A stretch of DNA of 64,000 nt, from contig JAKNDB010000087.1 in NCBI GenBank assembly GCA_024305405.1, forward strand, positions 4,962,501-5,026,500. Reading direction: 5' to 3'. Position numbers and translations under genes: made by a program. Source of the stretch: Dirofilaria immitis. Lineage: Eukaryota > Nematoda > Chromadorea > Rhabditida > Onchocercidae. The notes under the pieces were generated by a model that was not told the origin of the DNA, searched no databases, and saw only the letters and a program-made list of their open reading frames with translations. Within the stretch, counting starts at the first letter, position 1; every line of letters begins with the position of its first letter. Shown here piece by piece: positions 13,506-25,500 of this stretch.

Positions 13506-13659
13506 ATTACCAGAAATTATCATCATCGCATTCATATATTACCAGAAATTATCATCATCGCATTCATATTACCAGAAATTATCATCATCGCATTCATGAA
13601 ATTATCATCATCGCATTCATGTTTTTCCATATTACCAGAAATTATCATCATCGCATTCA
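13506..13659 (+). repeat. About 30-bp minisatellite, four full copies and one partial
   Basis: The unit begins ATTACCAGAAATTATCATCA and ends with TCGCATTCAT. It occurs at about 13506, 13538, 13568 and 13631, with a 5'-truncated copy at about 13598-13620. Copies are nearly identical, so the array is young or homogenised. The + strand stays open across it (13443-13754), producing a repeated ILPEIIIIAF peptide, but no splice or start evidence supports translation. Confidence 0.9.
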
Positions 13660-16600
13660 ATTTGCGTCCTACGTTTCATCAAATTTGTGTTCTATATTCC
13701 AGAAGTATGCATACGTTTATAAACCTATATAAAAAGTGGAATGAAGAAATATGACTTATAGTTTTTCATCTGTTTATCTCTTACAACATTCATGTCTGTC
13801 CATCTCTTTAATGACATCTAAAATTTGTCATTTTAGTATTGAAATAGGACAGTAATGAAGCATTTCCGACTCAGTTCTAGATTTTTAGGATGGATTTTCG
13901 AATAAAGAAGATATCGATGGAACACATGGCATGCTGTAAACTATTTCTCACGTTGAAGCAGCGAATTTTTTAGATGTCGACCTCTTTGGATTGAGATACA
14001 AATATGTTGAATTTTTATTAGATTATTAAGTAAATAAATGACTAACCGTAGAGACAAATGCCACCCGGACAATATCACAATGGAAGGTGAAATGCATGAT
14101 AATTTTTTGTAATCTCTTGCCATTTAAGAGTGAATGAAGTATTTCGAACTGTGAGGATGATTATAAACATCAAATACTTCTTAAGATAAGAAGCATTATT
14201 CAAAGTATTAATGTGGATTGTATAGAATCTAAAAAATTCATCAACACATGACTATGCATATTTGATGAATTATTTTTCAACAGAATGATTTCCAAATTGA
14301 TTTATAATTAAAAGATTAATAAGTTTCATTAACTTTTGAACGGATGCAAATATTTCTAACAAAGAAACATGCTTTTAACAAAATTAATTTTATCAGTTAA
14401 TGATAATTCATTAGTTGATTATTGTATCTTCATGATATTACCTGTCCCAGTCAGCTGGATTTATTTATTTGTTTTACGGCGCATTTCAATTGAATTCCGG
14501 CATAGATTTTTTTTTCCATGATAATATTTGATAAGTTTTGGAAAATTTTGAATTCAATTTACATGAAATGAAGTTGATTAAACTCAATCAGGTAACCTAT
14601 CATTTTAAAAGTAAGAACAAGAAAGGGGATGTAAGAATTCCCCACGTGTCTAATTATCATCATGATTTAACTTTTTATCTTGTATCGCCAGAGCTGGGAC
14701 GGCTTCAATATTTCTTGAGAATTTAAGACTTTCAATAATTTGCTATTATTATTATTTGATATTTCATGAAATAATCACTTCATTCTTTTTTCTAGCTTTC
14801 AAGGAAAAGGTTTGCATTTTAGTCTTTTCTTTTACTAATTATCGCAAACATTTTTATATTCCATGCGAATACTAGCTAAATAGAAAATGATGAAACATGG
14901 GACTTAAATTTTATAAGAAATGTGATTTTGATTGGAGAATACGGCCGTAGGTTAGAACTTTAATACTGCTTCACATTCAGATACTAACTTACAGCACTCA
15001 TTTTTCATTGAGCTCTTCTCTGAATCATTAATTCGTATCTTTCATCTTATTTTTCCGGTAAACTATTCTGGGTTTAACATTTTCTTTGAAGACATTTAAA
15101 GGGCATATAAAAGGAGGAACAAGAAAAACAAGTTGAAAATTGAATCTGGTTTGCGGATGATGCATCATTCATTCATTCATAGTTGTAATCGTTACAACGA
15201 CATTTACTTATTGTGCTTTTTTCTATCGGGACAATTGTATTAATGACATTTAATTTAATTTGAGTCAATTACCGCAGATTTTAACTCTAAAATTTGTTCT
15301 GTCAACTGTTGCGCTTTTCCTATTTTGTTATATACCATGTTGTGCATATTATTTAAAGGATCATCATAATATTTCTGCTTCTTTATCACATTTCATATGT
15401 CATTTGCTATTCGCTCTATGAATATTTGGATAATAGAATCGGTTTGAATAATGAGGAAGTATTGTACATTCATCTTCAATATCCGAATGTAATATGTTCC
15501 CAAGATCGTAAAATAGCAAACATATCTGAGCGATTCTTATTGGTCTCTTTTCTTACTTGAACTTCTATTTGTGAGGATTAATTATGATTGAGATAATAAT
15601 GATATATTTTCATTTTTGTAAATTTCTCAGAATCAGTAGAATAGATGATAAAAATTATAATATAAGTATTGAATTACAATTTGAAGTTTAATATCAAAAT
15701 TGAAAGTAGAATGCTGATAGATTTCCTGATCGTTATTATTGTCATGGATAATAGTAGCGCAAGATTGAAAATTAGTAATTAAATCAAGTTTGATCTATGA
15801 AGATACTCCATGAACAGTTGGAGAATCTTCGAAAGCGTCATAAGACGTAAAATAGTAGATCCATTTAGAATTTTCTCAAATCCTTAATTAAATTTAATAT
15901 CACTTCATTAATTTTTGTGTTAGAAATGTAATTGTATGTTAATAGTCGAAGATATGCCTGTTTCCTCCTGTTTATCCATCTATCAAACCATCCATTTCTT
16001 TATTTTCTTGCTGAAATAATTAAACATTAGTGTAGTTTTTTTTTTTTTTGCAAACTTCTACTGCTTCCCAATTTATGCTCTGGGGCAGGATGAGGGAAAT
16101 CTGATGTGTGCACGTGTTATTTATATGAAGAAGAAAGTTTTCTCGAGGAAGGACATATTTACACACATTTTAGGAAGCAAAAGCATTCGGGCAAAAGGAA
16201 TTTCTTTTGTTTATCAATAAAGGTTTTTTCGTTCCTTTTCAATTGCTTTACTTATAACTTCTAATTCTGCACAGTTTTCAGCAAAACTCTTTTAGTTTTT
16301 ATTTTCAAGTTATTAATATTACGATCGACAACTACATCGCAGTCATTTAAAATCCCGTATCATATTTTACATCGTTTAATTAAACAGCTGGCTTTAGTAA
16401 ATGTAGTCATATTTTAAAAAGTAGATTCGATATGAATGTAATTAAATTCACACTTTAAGAGCTATAGGTATACATTGCCTTCGAAATAAGTTTTAAATAA
16501 TTAGAAATGTTTGAAAAAAGAACTAATAGAATTATAGCATTTAGAGACGTGATTCGCATGTGCCCACATAATTTCCGCTGAGATTCATACATATTTTGAA

Positions 16601-17248
16601 TTAAAATTCAAAGAGTTGACCTACCTATTCATTTGAATCTCTCTAGTTATCCGCCTATTTTTTTATCTCTAATGGCAACTAAATATCTTTGTAAACAGTA
16701 GTATTTCAAAGTCGTTAGACATCACTAATTCTTTACAATTAATTGGACGACATAGGAATATCGATATTATTAAAAACTTTTATGATAAAAGATTCATTCA
16801 GATAGATAGATGAATTATTATTATAAAAGAATAAAGATAATTTCAAATCATTCTTAATTTAATCCATCAATAATTAGATTAAAGTAGAATAAATTTGAAA
16901 CGTATGTTAATTTGTTCATTAAATGTGTCATCCATTCCTTCCCATTTATATCATAGCAAATATTTCCTGTGCTTTTGTGCAGAAATAATGTGAATGACTT
17001 TTATGTTAGCGAGAAATAATAATTCATTTTGTTTTTTTTTTTTTGTAAACAAATTTGTTCGCAGTTAAATATTCATTCGTTACGTCTCTCCTTCTCTCTC
17101 TCTCTCTCCTTCTGCGCATCTATGCATACATCTATAGCATTTCCATATCATCGCATCTCTCCGTGTCTTCCTCTCGTATTTCTATGTCTCTGTGTCTCCG
17201 TATTTATGCTTCTCTCGTATCTGTATGTTGTGTTCATGTGCATGCATG

Positions 17249-17250
<2 letters not shown>

Positions 17251-17282
<32 letters not shown>

Positions 17283-17322
17283 ATATATATATGTGTGTGT
17301 GTATATGTGTGTATGTGCATAT
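17251..17322. repeat. (GT)14 dinucleotide run with mixed GT/AT extension
   Basis: Fourteen GT units at 17251-17278 are followed by alternating purine-pyrimidine GT and AT tracts to about 17322. Long alternating purine-pyrimidine DNA of this kind can adopt Z-form. A CT-rich tract lies about 150 bp upstream (17090-17110). Confidence 0.92.
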
Positions 17323-17661
17323 GAGTTTTGAACCAAATGGAAGTACTGGTTTTAAGTTAAATAATCGAGAAAGATGTTCGATCCCTACCTATTTCTCTTT
17401 TGATCTGATTCTCGATATGTTGTTAGAAGGGAAATAATGTTTGCTGCTATTTGTTCATTATAAATAACGCATTGTATTTTTATTACACTTGTCCATGGAA
17501 TCAAAGAGCGAATAATAAATCTAAATTAATTTTATTTATATTTAAGCAAAATTAAAATGCAATAAAAGTGAATGTAAAAATTATTAGGAATAAATACAAA
17601 GATTCTTTTATGAGATATATTTTAAGGATATTTTTTAATTCGTAATTTTATTTAATATTAC

Positions 17662-17697
17662 TTTGAGATGTTTGTTACTGGTAACAAACATCTCAAA
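17662..17697. repeat. Perfect hairpin, 17-bp arms and 2-nt loop
   Basis: TTTGAGATGTTTGTTAC at 17662-17678, the dinucleotide TG, then the exact reverse complement at 17681-17697. Arms this long without a mismatch and with a minimal loop are far beyond chance in unique sequence. It could be a recent inverted duplication or the core of a small mobile element. A transcript through it would fold into a tight stem. Confidence 0.9.
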
Positions 17698-20528
17698 ATA
17701 AAGGAATAGATAGCGATAGATTAGATTACTATAATTAGCTGAAACTGAAACTATTGGGATAGACTATCCAGAAAGGTCACGAATCAAATATCATCACTAT
17801 CCAGGTTGGGTCACTAATCCATAACCAACACCGATCATCATAGCAAAAGAAGAGGATATATATTAGTTGCTTGATAGTCCTTTCTGCAAAGAAAGTAAGT
17901 AATTATGATAACAGTTATCACCATGGTTTATAATTCCTTGCTGTAAATGGGGAAAAATGAAAGGAACAAAGGCCATTTGCAGTGAAGAAAAAATATTTAT
18001 CTTTTTCAGTTTGTTTAGAATTGATTTTATTTTAGGTCCTTTCTTTCCTCCCTCTCTCCATCTCTTTCTCTTTCTTTCTTTTTCTTTCTCTCTATCTTTC
18101 TCTCTGTTATCACCTTCTCTCTTTTCGTCGTATTGTTTCAACGATTTCAATGAATTGTTACTGTAATTGTTGACTAGATTATATAGATAACTGAGTGGAA
18201 TATGGACACTTCAAATATCCGTAATACAGACTTAGGTCTGTCTCATCTCCTTTTACAGTGAAAATTTCTGTGCAAAAGCTTAGTTTAGTTGTTAGCTGAA
18301 ACTATGGCTAATATTTTGGCCGATTAGCCAGATTTGAATCTATGAAAGCTTCTAGGCTAAAGCTGGCTAGTAATATCTAATCCATTTGCAGTCTTCAAGT
18401 GTAAAATAATAATTTGCGAAATCAACGCTACGACGGGTAATGGTAACAGCAAATGTCACATCGAAAGTAATGAGATTTTGTTAATCTGAAGATTTTCATT
18501 GTCGAGATTTACAAGTATTGAAAACAATTCGTTATATTGATGGAAATCCCTAAATTAAATGAAAGAGTAAGAATTAGAGGTTATTTTGTTGTGTGGTAGT
18601 GGATTCGATGTTCCATTGGCTTTACAAACTGTATAAGAAATCGGAAATCCCCAAGAATCTACGTTGAGTTTCCATATATTTTGTGAGAATTTGATATTTC
18701 ATGCTGCTTCCGCAAAACGACATACATATTTCAATAATTACGAAAAATTTTTCAGACCATACTAACTTTCGAATATCATTTTTAATTGTTTCTTCTTTTG
18801 TACTGTAGCTTTTTAGAGTATTCACTTGTTAAGATTTTTTTGTAAAAATATCAGTGTTTAGCACATTTTTTGAATTCCGTAAAAGAATTAATCGATGTTG
18901 TTCATTGACTATCATCGATGATCGGTACAAAAAGGAATCAATCCAGGAAACATTTTTCTAATAGATTTTTTTCCTAATATAATTTTTCATTTGTTCCAAA
19001 AACGCTTTTTAGCAGTTTTTTCTAATTATTTAGTTTCTGTTATTTTCTACAGTTTGATTTATGTTTTTTGCTAATAACTTCATAAATTTTTGTGTTTTGC
19101 TCGTCTTCATAACTTGAAGATACGGTCGTAAATGAGATTATAGTATTTCTTGTAAATAATAACAATATGTGAAACGAAACTTTTACTGAGACGGCTATCC
19201 TATCCTGAATGTAAGTTTGTCGAGAAGAGATATGCTTCTTGTAGTTGGTGAGGATTAAATGGTTCAATTATTAACGACTTTGATGTCATTTAAGAGCAAT
19301 TAATGAACGACTGGTGTTCGGACAAAGTACCGATGTTTTAGCCTCAACCGGTGTGCAGCTGCACATTCGATCACCCTTGAATGACAGGACACTTATCATT
19401 GTCAAGACAACATATTTACTTATAAAGATGCTGTAGAAAACTATTAATCGCGATAATATTCCTCCATTAATATCTGCTTCGTTTCAGAGTGTTGCAAAAT
19501 TGCTCGTATATGATCATCATTCACGACCTGCGATTTCTGATTAAGTTTTGTATCGATAAATGGTATTATCTGATACCCTTCAAAAAGTGCTGTGTTTTAA
19601 AATACACTTACGAATCATTTAGTTTTTATTGGCAAAGTCTAAGGCTTTAGACGTACTTTTCTCATATCGTTTATACGGGGATTCAGAAGTCCATCATGAA
19701 AATATTTCTGTTTTGCGAATTTCTTTAATTATCATCGCTCAATTCCGCTATATTTACTCTACATAAAGTAGAAGTCAGCAACAAGACAATGTTGTTGTCC
19801 CATTAATTCTCGCAGTCGGGAATTTAATAAGCGATTAATCACCTCTGTACATTTCCCAAAATTATGAAAATTTTAACTATATCAAATACTTCGTTGTAGC
19901 AATAGCATCGTGTTAGAACAATAAATAGGAAATCGATATATTCTCTAGAAAAATTTTCTATTATAGAAAAATTTATGCAGTGCGTGAGTTTAAGTTCATG
20001 CTGGACTAATTGAATGGATGAATATTGACCTTTGACAATGTTATAATTATTATTTAATTGATGTGCTTATATTTCCATAATTCCCTATACACTGCAAAAG
20101 ATTGACTTTGCTGACCTTTCTTATTATAGACAAAGCAAACACAAAACAAATTAGTTCTCTTTTCACATCTCATGCTAAAATAGAACCGATTTTCCTGATC
20201 AGTGAGTTGAATTGCTTTTTCTAATTCTTTTTAACTATTGTAATAAATATTATGCTCTACTAGTCATTGCCTTGTAAGGAAGTTTGAGACAAAATTGAAA
20301 GAACATTAAATGTAAGATGAGACTTCATGTTTCAAATTATACCTCTTATCTTGCAAAGGATAATGCACATTGTTGATAACTGAGTCAGCAAATTGTTTGC
20401 TCTGTTTAATTAAGTTAAAAATGTCTTGTTTTTTTAGAAATTCTTATCAAACATTTCATCCTTCCAAGAATATTCTTCAACTTTAAAGATAAGATTCTTT
20501 CTTTGAAACTATGATAAAAATTTCGAAT

Positions 20529-20645
20529 TCAGAGTTGTTTCAGTTTCCTTGATTTATTTTCCAATTGGATAGGCAAAAATGAAGTATCATAAATCAAATA
20601 GCCATCCTTCCATAAGGCTGTTACTGTCATCTCCGTGGCATCCTG
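20529..20645 (-). other. Exon-like open stretch, minus strand (unknown protein)
   Basis: On the minus strand a TTTCACAG acceptor-like site is followed by 38 open codons to a TGA (20531-20529). The peptide begins QDATEMTVTALWKDGYLIYD and has balanced composition unlike its AT-rich surroundings. It would be a terminal exon. No partner exon was identified and I do not recognise the sequence, so chance remains possible. Confidence 0.18.
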
Positions 20646-22418
20646 CTGTGAAAGCTTTAGTTTTAGTGTGAGGATAGATTATAATTTCCTCTCACAAACA
20701 ACACAGCATTTGATTGGACTGACTTTCGAATGATCTTTCTTACATTCCTTTTCTTCTTTTCTTTTATATCTCGCATTAATTAACTAAAATGAACGAATTA
20801 ACGGAGTATAAGTCGTTTTGAAAGGAAAGCAAATTTTGTGAATTTTTCTTTAAAAAAAGTAAGCAATAAAAATTAATTTTGGTGATTTCGTTAAAAAAGT
20901 GATAGATTTTTAAGATCATGTATCTATCTATTTATTTCTTATTCTTAAGATGTTTCATGACGAAAATGTTTATATTCTTTTTCATTAGCCAATAGAAATA
21001 TATCGATTTTTGCAAAACTTTTTGCAAAGTCATAAACATTTATCGATTGATTATAGATGAAAGGATAAGGATTGAAAGAGGATTGGAAAACATATATATT
21101 AAATATTACATTTCGAGTGTTTATCTATCTATTAGTAAGAGTTGAAAAATATTATAATTAATGATAAATAAATAAAGGATAGTGAAACATTGTCGTTCAT
21201 TGAATTCTAAGATTTGTTGAATTTTATTAAAAAGGCGAGAATTGAACGTTAATAATGATTAGTAGATTATTTAAAATCGATATAATGGGATTTTTTTAAA
21301 CAATTATTCTTTTTTCTTATAAAATTTTTTCAATAATTTGATAAGAGTAAAAGATGTGATAAAAATTAATTGATATTCAGTGATTAAAATTTATGTCTTT
21401 TTTTTTCATTTTCTCTAAAATAGTTTTCTGTGTTCCTATCATATAATGTAATTTTATTTGTCCTCTGTTTTTATGTATCTTTGCCTATCGCTCAAATTAT
21501 AGTCTCTTGCATATTTTTATTGCATATATCTCCTTTTACCGAGAATTTCATTTAATCAAAATAACTTATCTGGAAAATGATTGATTAGAATTTCCAGAGG
21601 GTAGAATATTCATCCACAATTCTTTAATTTAATTATCTGCAGTTATTGTCTTCTAAAGATATGCTTTTTGCTTTTCGTTGCTTAAAACGAATTCATGCAA
21701 TAACCAATCAGTTTTTTCGTCCTTCCTGAATATATTCCGTTATTGCCAAAATTTTTAATTTCTTTTTAACATTCATTTACGGCATTATTTTTTTATTGCA
21801 ATACTGCCTATATAACGGGGTTGTTAGAATATGGGACATAAAGCGTAAAGCAGAATTAAAGGAATTGTATTATTTGTTTATAGTATTTGTGGAACGATAA
21901 TTTGTATTCAAATCTATTTTGTGTGATATTCTGTATCCGAAAATTTATGAAAGGTGACTGAAATATTAACTGTTGCCCCATCTGTTCCTGAATATGACTG
22001 ACAACTCTTATAGATCAATAAATAAGGTCATGTATCATGTATTATATTTAGGTATTGCTTTCGTCTATTCAGTTGCTCTTACCATGAAAGTATTCATTTT
22101 CCCTAAATTCTGTATAATCATTCATTAGTGATATGAACTTATACTTTCAGAGTTCATGTTTACGTACTTCTTATCTGCAAGTAAGGTACGTGAATATCAG
22201 GTATAGTGGTGAAAAGAAGAGATATTGAGGCATTACTGATAATAGTTACTGATAATAGTAATGAATTGTACATAAATAATTGAACTAGCAGTGACTGTAA
22301 TATAATTAAGAATTGTGAGTTCTTCTACTACATATATGATTGACATGTTTCCTCTTCTTCATTCATCGTTCAATATGTGAAGAAAGTTTCCAAATTTTGA
22401 ATTCGATATTTTGTTCAG

Positions 22419-22514
22419 TTCGATGCTTGTTATGATGATGACATCGAAGTGCAGAAGTACAGAATCTTTGAGAGTGCAGTAGATAAAATTGGAAAATTGC
22501 AACGGCGGCAGTGA
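22419..22514 (+). other. Exon-like open stretch, plus strand (unknown protein)
   Basis: A good nematode-type acceptor (TTTTGTTCAG) is followed by 31 open codons beginning FDACYDDDIEVQKYRIFESA, then TGA 22512-22514; a GTAAGA donor-like site lies 3 nt further. The other two frames from this acceptor are closed. It looks like a terminal exon, but no upstream exon is recognised. Confidence 0.18.
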
Positions 22515-25500
22515 TGGTAAGAAAAAGAAAAGAGCAAGATGACAATTTTAAGAAAACATAGAAGAATGTGTAAGAACAGGAGTTGTTGACAATCTTGTCA
22601 GGAAGAGGACAAAAAGAAAAATAACTATTAGTTGTCGAGATATCCGTTTATTTCATTGATTGTAATTTGCTTCTAGAATGTGAATTAGGTGTCGATAATG
22701 TTTCATTTTTATTATTTTATATATGTCGAAAGTTTGCGTCTTTCGAAAATTTTACCGTAGTTATTCCAAGCGTCTTTTTTTTAATATTTATCTTAAACTT
22801 AACAAGAAAACGAAATTTATGAACGTAGTAGATGTACGACGCTTAATTATGCTTCCATAACTTAGCTTCTTGCGATGAGTCCATTAAAAAATGATTAGAA
22901 TGATGACAATGTAAGAATCACTAAGCCAACCAAGTTTAGGAAGGAAGAAATCGCTTGTAGGAACACACTGATCAGAATTCAAGTCTATAAAAATAAATAG
23001 TATGAGAAGAATTAATTTGTGAATGAAACAGCAAGTCTGTTGCTGTTGTACAATACATTTAAGAAAATTTTCAAGCATTGAAAAAGATGAATTATAGTGC
23101 ACCGATCGGTTATGAATTCGTCATCGTAGTAATTCTCTCTTTGGAAACCGTAACCACTACGTTGTTTCCTTTCTTTGTGTTCATCTTTCCGCGTGTTTCT
23201 CCCAAATAGATTCTTGAGAGAAGTTGAACGAGCTAACAAGTGCCTCCAGTTCTCGAATTTAAATTTTATCTTTTTATTTGTTGTTTAGTCAGAAAACTTA
23301 CCATTGAGTTCATGTAATAATGAATAGTATGAAGTTTCATAATTCTCCTTCCGCACATAGTGTTATTGTTATTATTTGTTTTAATTGTCAGTGAAGCAAT
23401 TATTATTAAGGCAATCGTTACTATATACTTCAGCAGTTGTTGTTAGAAAGTAAAAGGAAATAAAACTTCTGCAGAACAATCAAGCAACTGATGATGGGAA
23501 ATCTCTATCCTCTCGTTACTATGATAATTTTATTTTACATTGAAAATCAAATTATTTTTCAACTTTTGAGCTTCCACCTTTATGGACCAATAGTCGGACA
23601 GGATCAATGGTAATTTAATACATCAAATAATAATCATAGTGAGTGTGATGTTTGAATTCGCTGCAGCTGATTAGGTTTTTGTTAAAATCCGCTTTCCTAA
23701 ACGAGTAATTTTTCAATCCGTTTCTTTGGGAAATCATTCTATTTTGCAACTTGTGTAGGCGGAAGTGTTTTATGTCACTTCGTCATAATTAATTTAAAAT
23801 TGAAAAAGAAAATAAAAACATGGGTACAAGGGAGAGAGGAAAACAACGTCTTGATCTATTTGTTATTTTTATTGTTTATCCAGACGTATTAGTTTAATGT
23901 TATGAGAGGTCGTGCTATTCGATTTCTTTTACATTCTTGTTTTTCGATAATTTCATGACACAACTATTTTATATGCGATTATTGTTTTAAAATATTATTA
24001 CTTGTGATCATTTTTCAAAAATCCGATTCATTTCATGCACTGAAGAACCGACCAAGATCGGTCTCCCATCTTCGAAAAAAAACAAACTGAGGTTAAAAGT
24101 TATCGTAATGCAATCGAGATGCGTTATGATATATGGATGTTATAGTAGACGTTTTCTGAAATCTACTTATATACTTTTGCATTACTATTCTTTCCTTCAC
24201 TGTTTTTAGAGACTTGCATTGAATGAAGAAATGTATATATATATTGTTTTGGTTAGCATATGCTGTAGTGGACATAATGTTGTAAACTAAGCTTAAAGAA
24301 TCTTTTGGTATTACTTTTATTGCTTCATGTTTCCTTATTGCATCATATGAATGCTAGAAAGATGGAACCGCTTTTAAACTATGTTACTATGATAAATGCA
24401 TCAATGATAGTACAATGAAGTTAAATTTTCGGGAAAAAGTCTTCATTCCTTTTTCTTTTATACATGAAAATCTACTTCTATTTAAATGATCTTCCCTAAT
24501 CTTACGATTTTTTAGTAATTCGAATATAAGTTTTTGTCCTTAATCTAAATTTGTTATGATTTTTCTTTTTGTTGCATTGTATCAACAATGTAAAAGATTT
24601 GGTTTTTGTGGTATTAGAAATATCTCAATGAAAATTTCTTATATAGCATTTAAAAAATGCTATATATATATATATCTTATATAACATTTTTTTATAACGG
24701 CTACAAATGTATAGAAGAAAGTTCAGAGAAAGGGAGGAAGGGATAGGCAGTTGAAAATGCACAACAGTGAGTTCAAATGAATTGAAATAAGTTGTTGAAC
24801 AATGAAATTAACGACATAAGCATTTATTTGTATATTTTAAAATTTCATTTTCTTCTCGTTCATATATTGATTAAAGTTTTGAAAATTTAATAAGCATAGA
24901 GGTTTTGTGGATCGAAAAAATATTCCAGCTTAAAATAACTGTGATATTACATTCTGATTAATCATATAGTGATGATAAAAAAATCGTTCGTTGTTTGGGA
25001 CGACTAGCATTATCATAATATTCATGTCTCTCCGCTTATAGGATAAACAGCACTGAACTCTGCATAATTCTCTCACTGAAACTAGGCTCTTATTTCTCCT
25101 CAGAGCAAGCCAATTTTATGATACAGTGAAGCAGCCAACTTTGCCACCATGAATTTAAACCGAGGTATGGCTTGACTTATCATCATGTTGTATTTAATAT
25201 AAATCTTTCAATTTCTAGAAAAATAAAGTTGGTATGGCATAAATATTATAATGATTTTTAATATGTTTATTTTTTTGGCCTTTTTCTTTTTCAAGATTTT
25301 CTTTTTTTTCAAGCTTTTGCCATATTGCTTTTCACCTCGTTTATAATTCATCTCGAATTGAAAAATGACTTATTTTTCTGTTACTATTATGTCTGTTTCT
25401 CTTATCTTCATTTGCTTAGTTACTGATATTTTGATAAAAGATATATTGACTGAATAAAAATGAATTAATTAAGCTCTCTATCGAACAAACTAATCCGAAT

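Larger units (their letters stand above)
13660..20528. other. Intergenic AT-rich DNA with microsatellites
   Basis: No gene recognised. The stretch includes CT-rich runs (about 17090-17110 and 18044-18110), a (GT)14 run at 17251-17278 continuing as mixed GT/AT to about 17322, the perfect hairpin at 17662-17697, and a 12-bp palindrome GTGCAGCTGCAC at 19353-19364 containing an E-box (CAGCTG). Open frames of 60-100 codons in this stretch either overlap the simple repeats or lack any recognisable motif. Confidence 0.5.

Noticed and set aside
17662..17697. Intrinsic bacterial-type terminator
   Set aside because: The stem is AT-rich, no T-run follows, and the DNA is eukaryotic with spliced genes.
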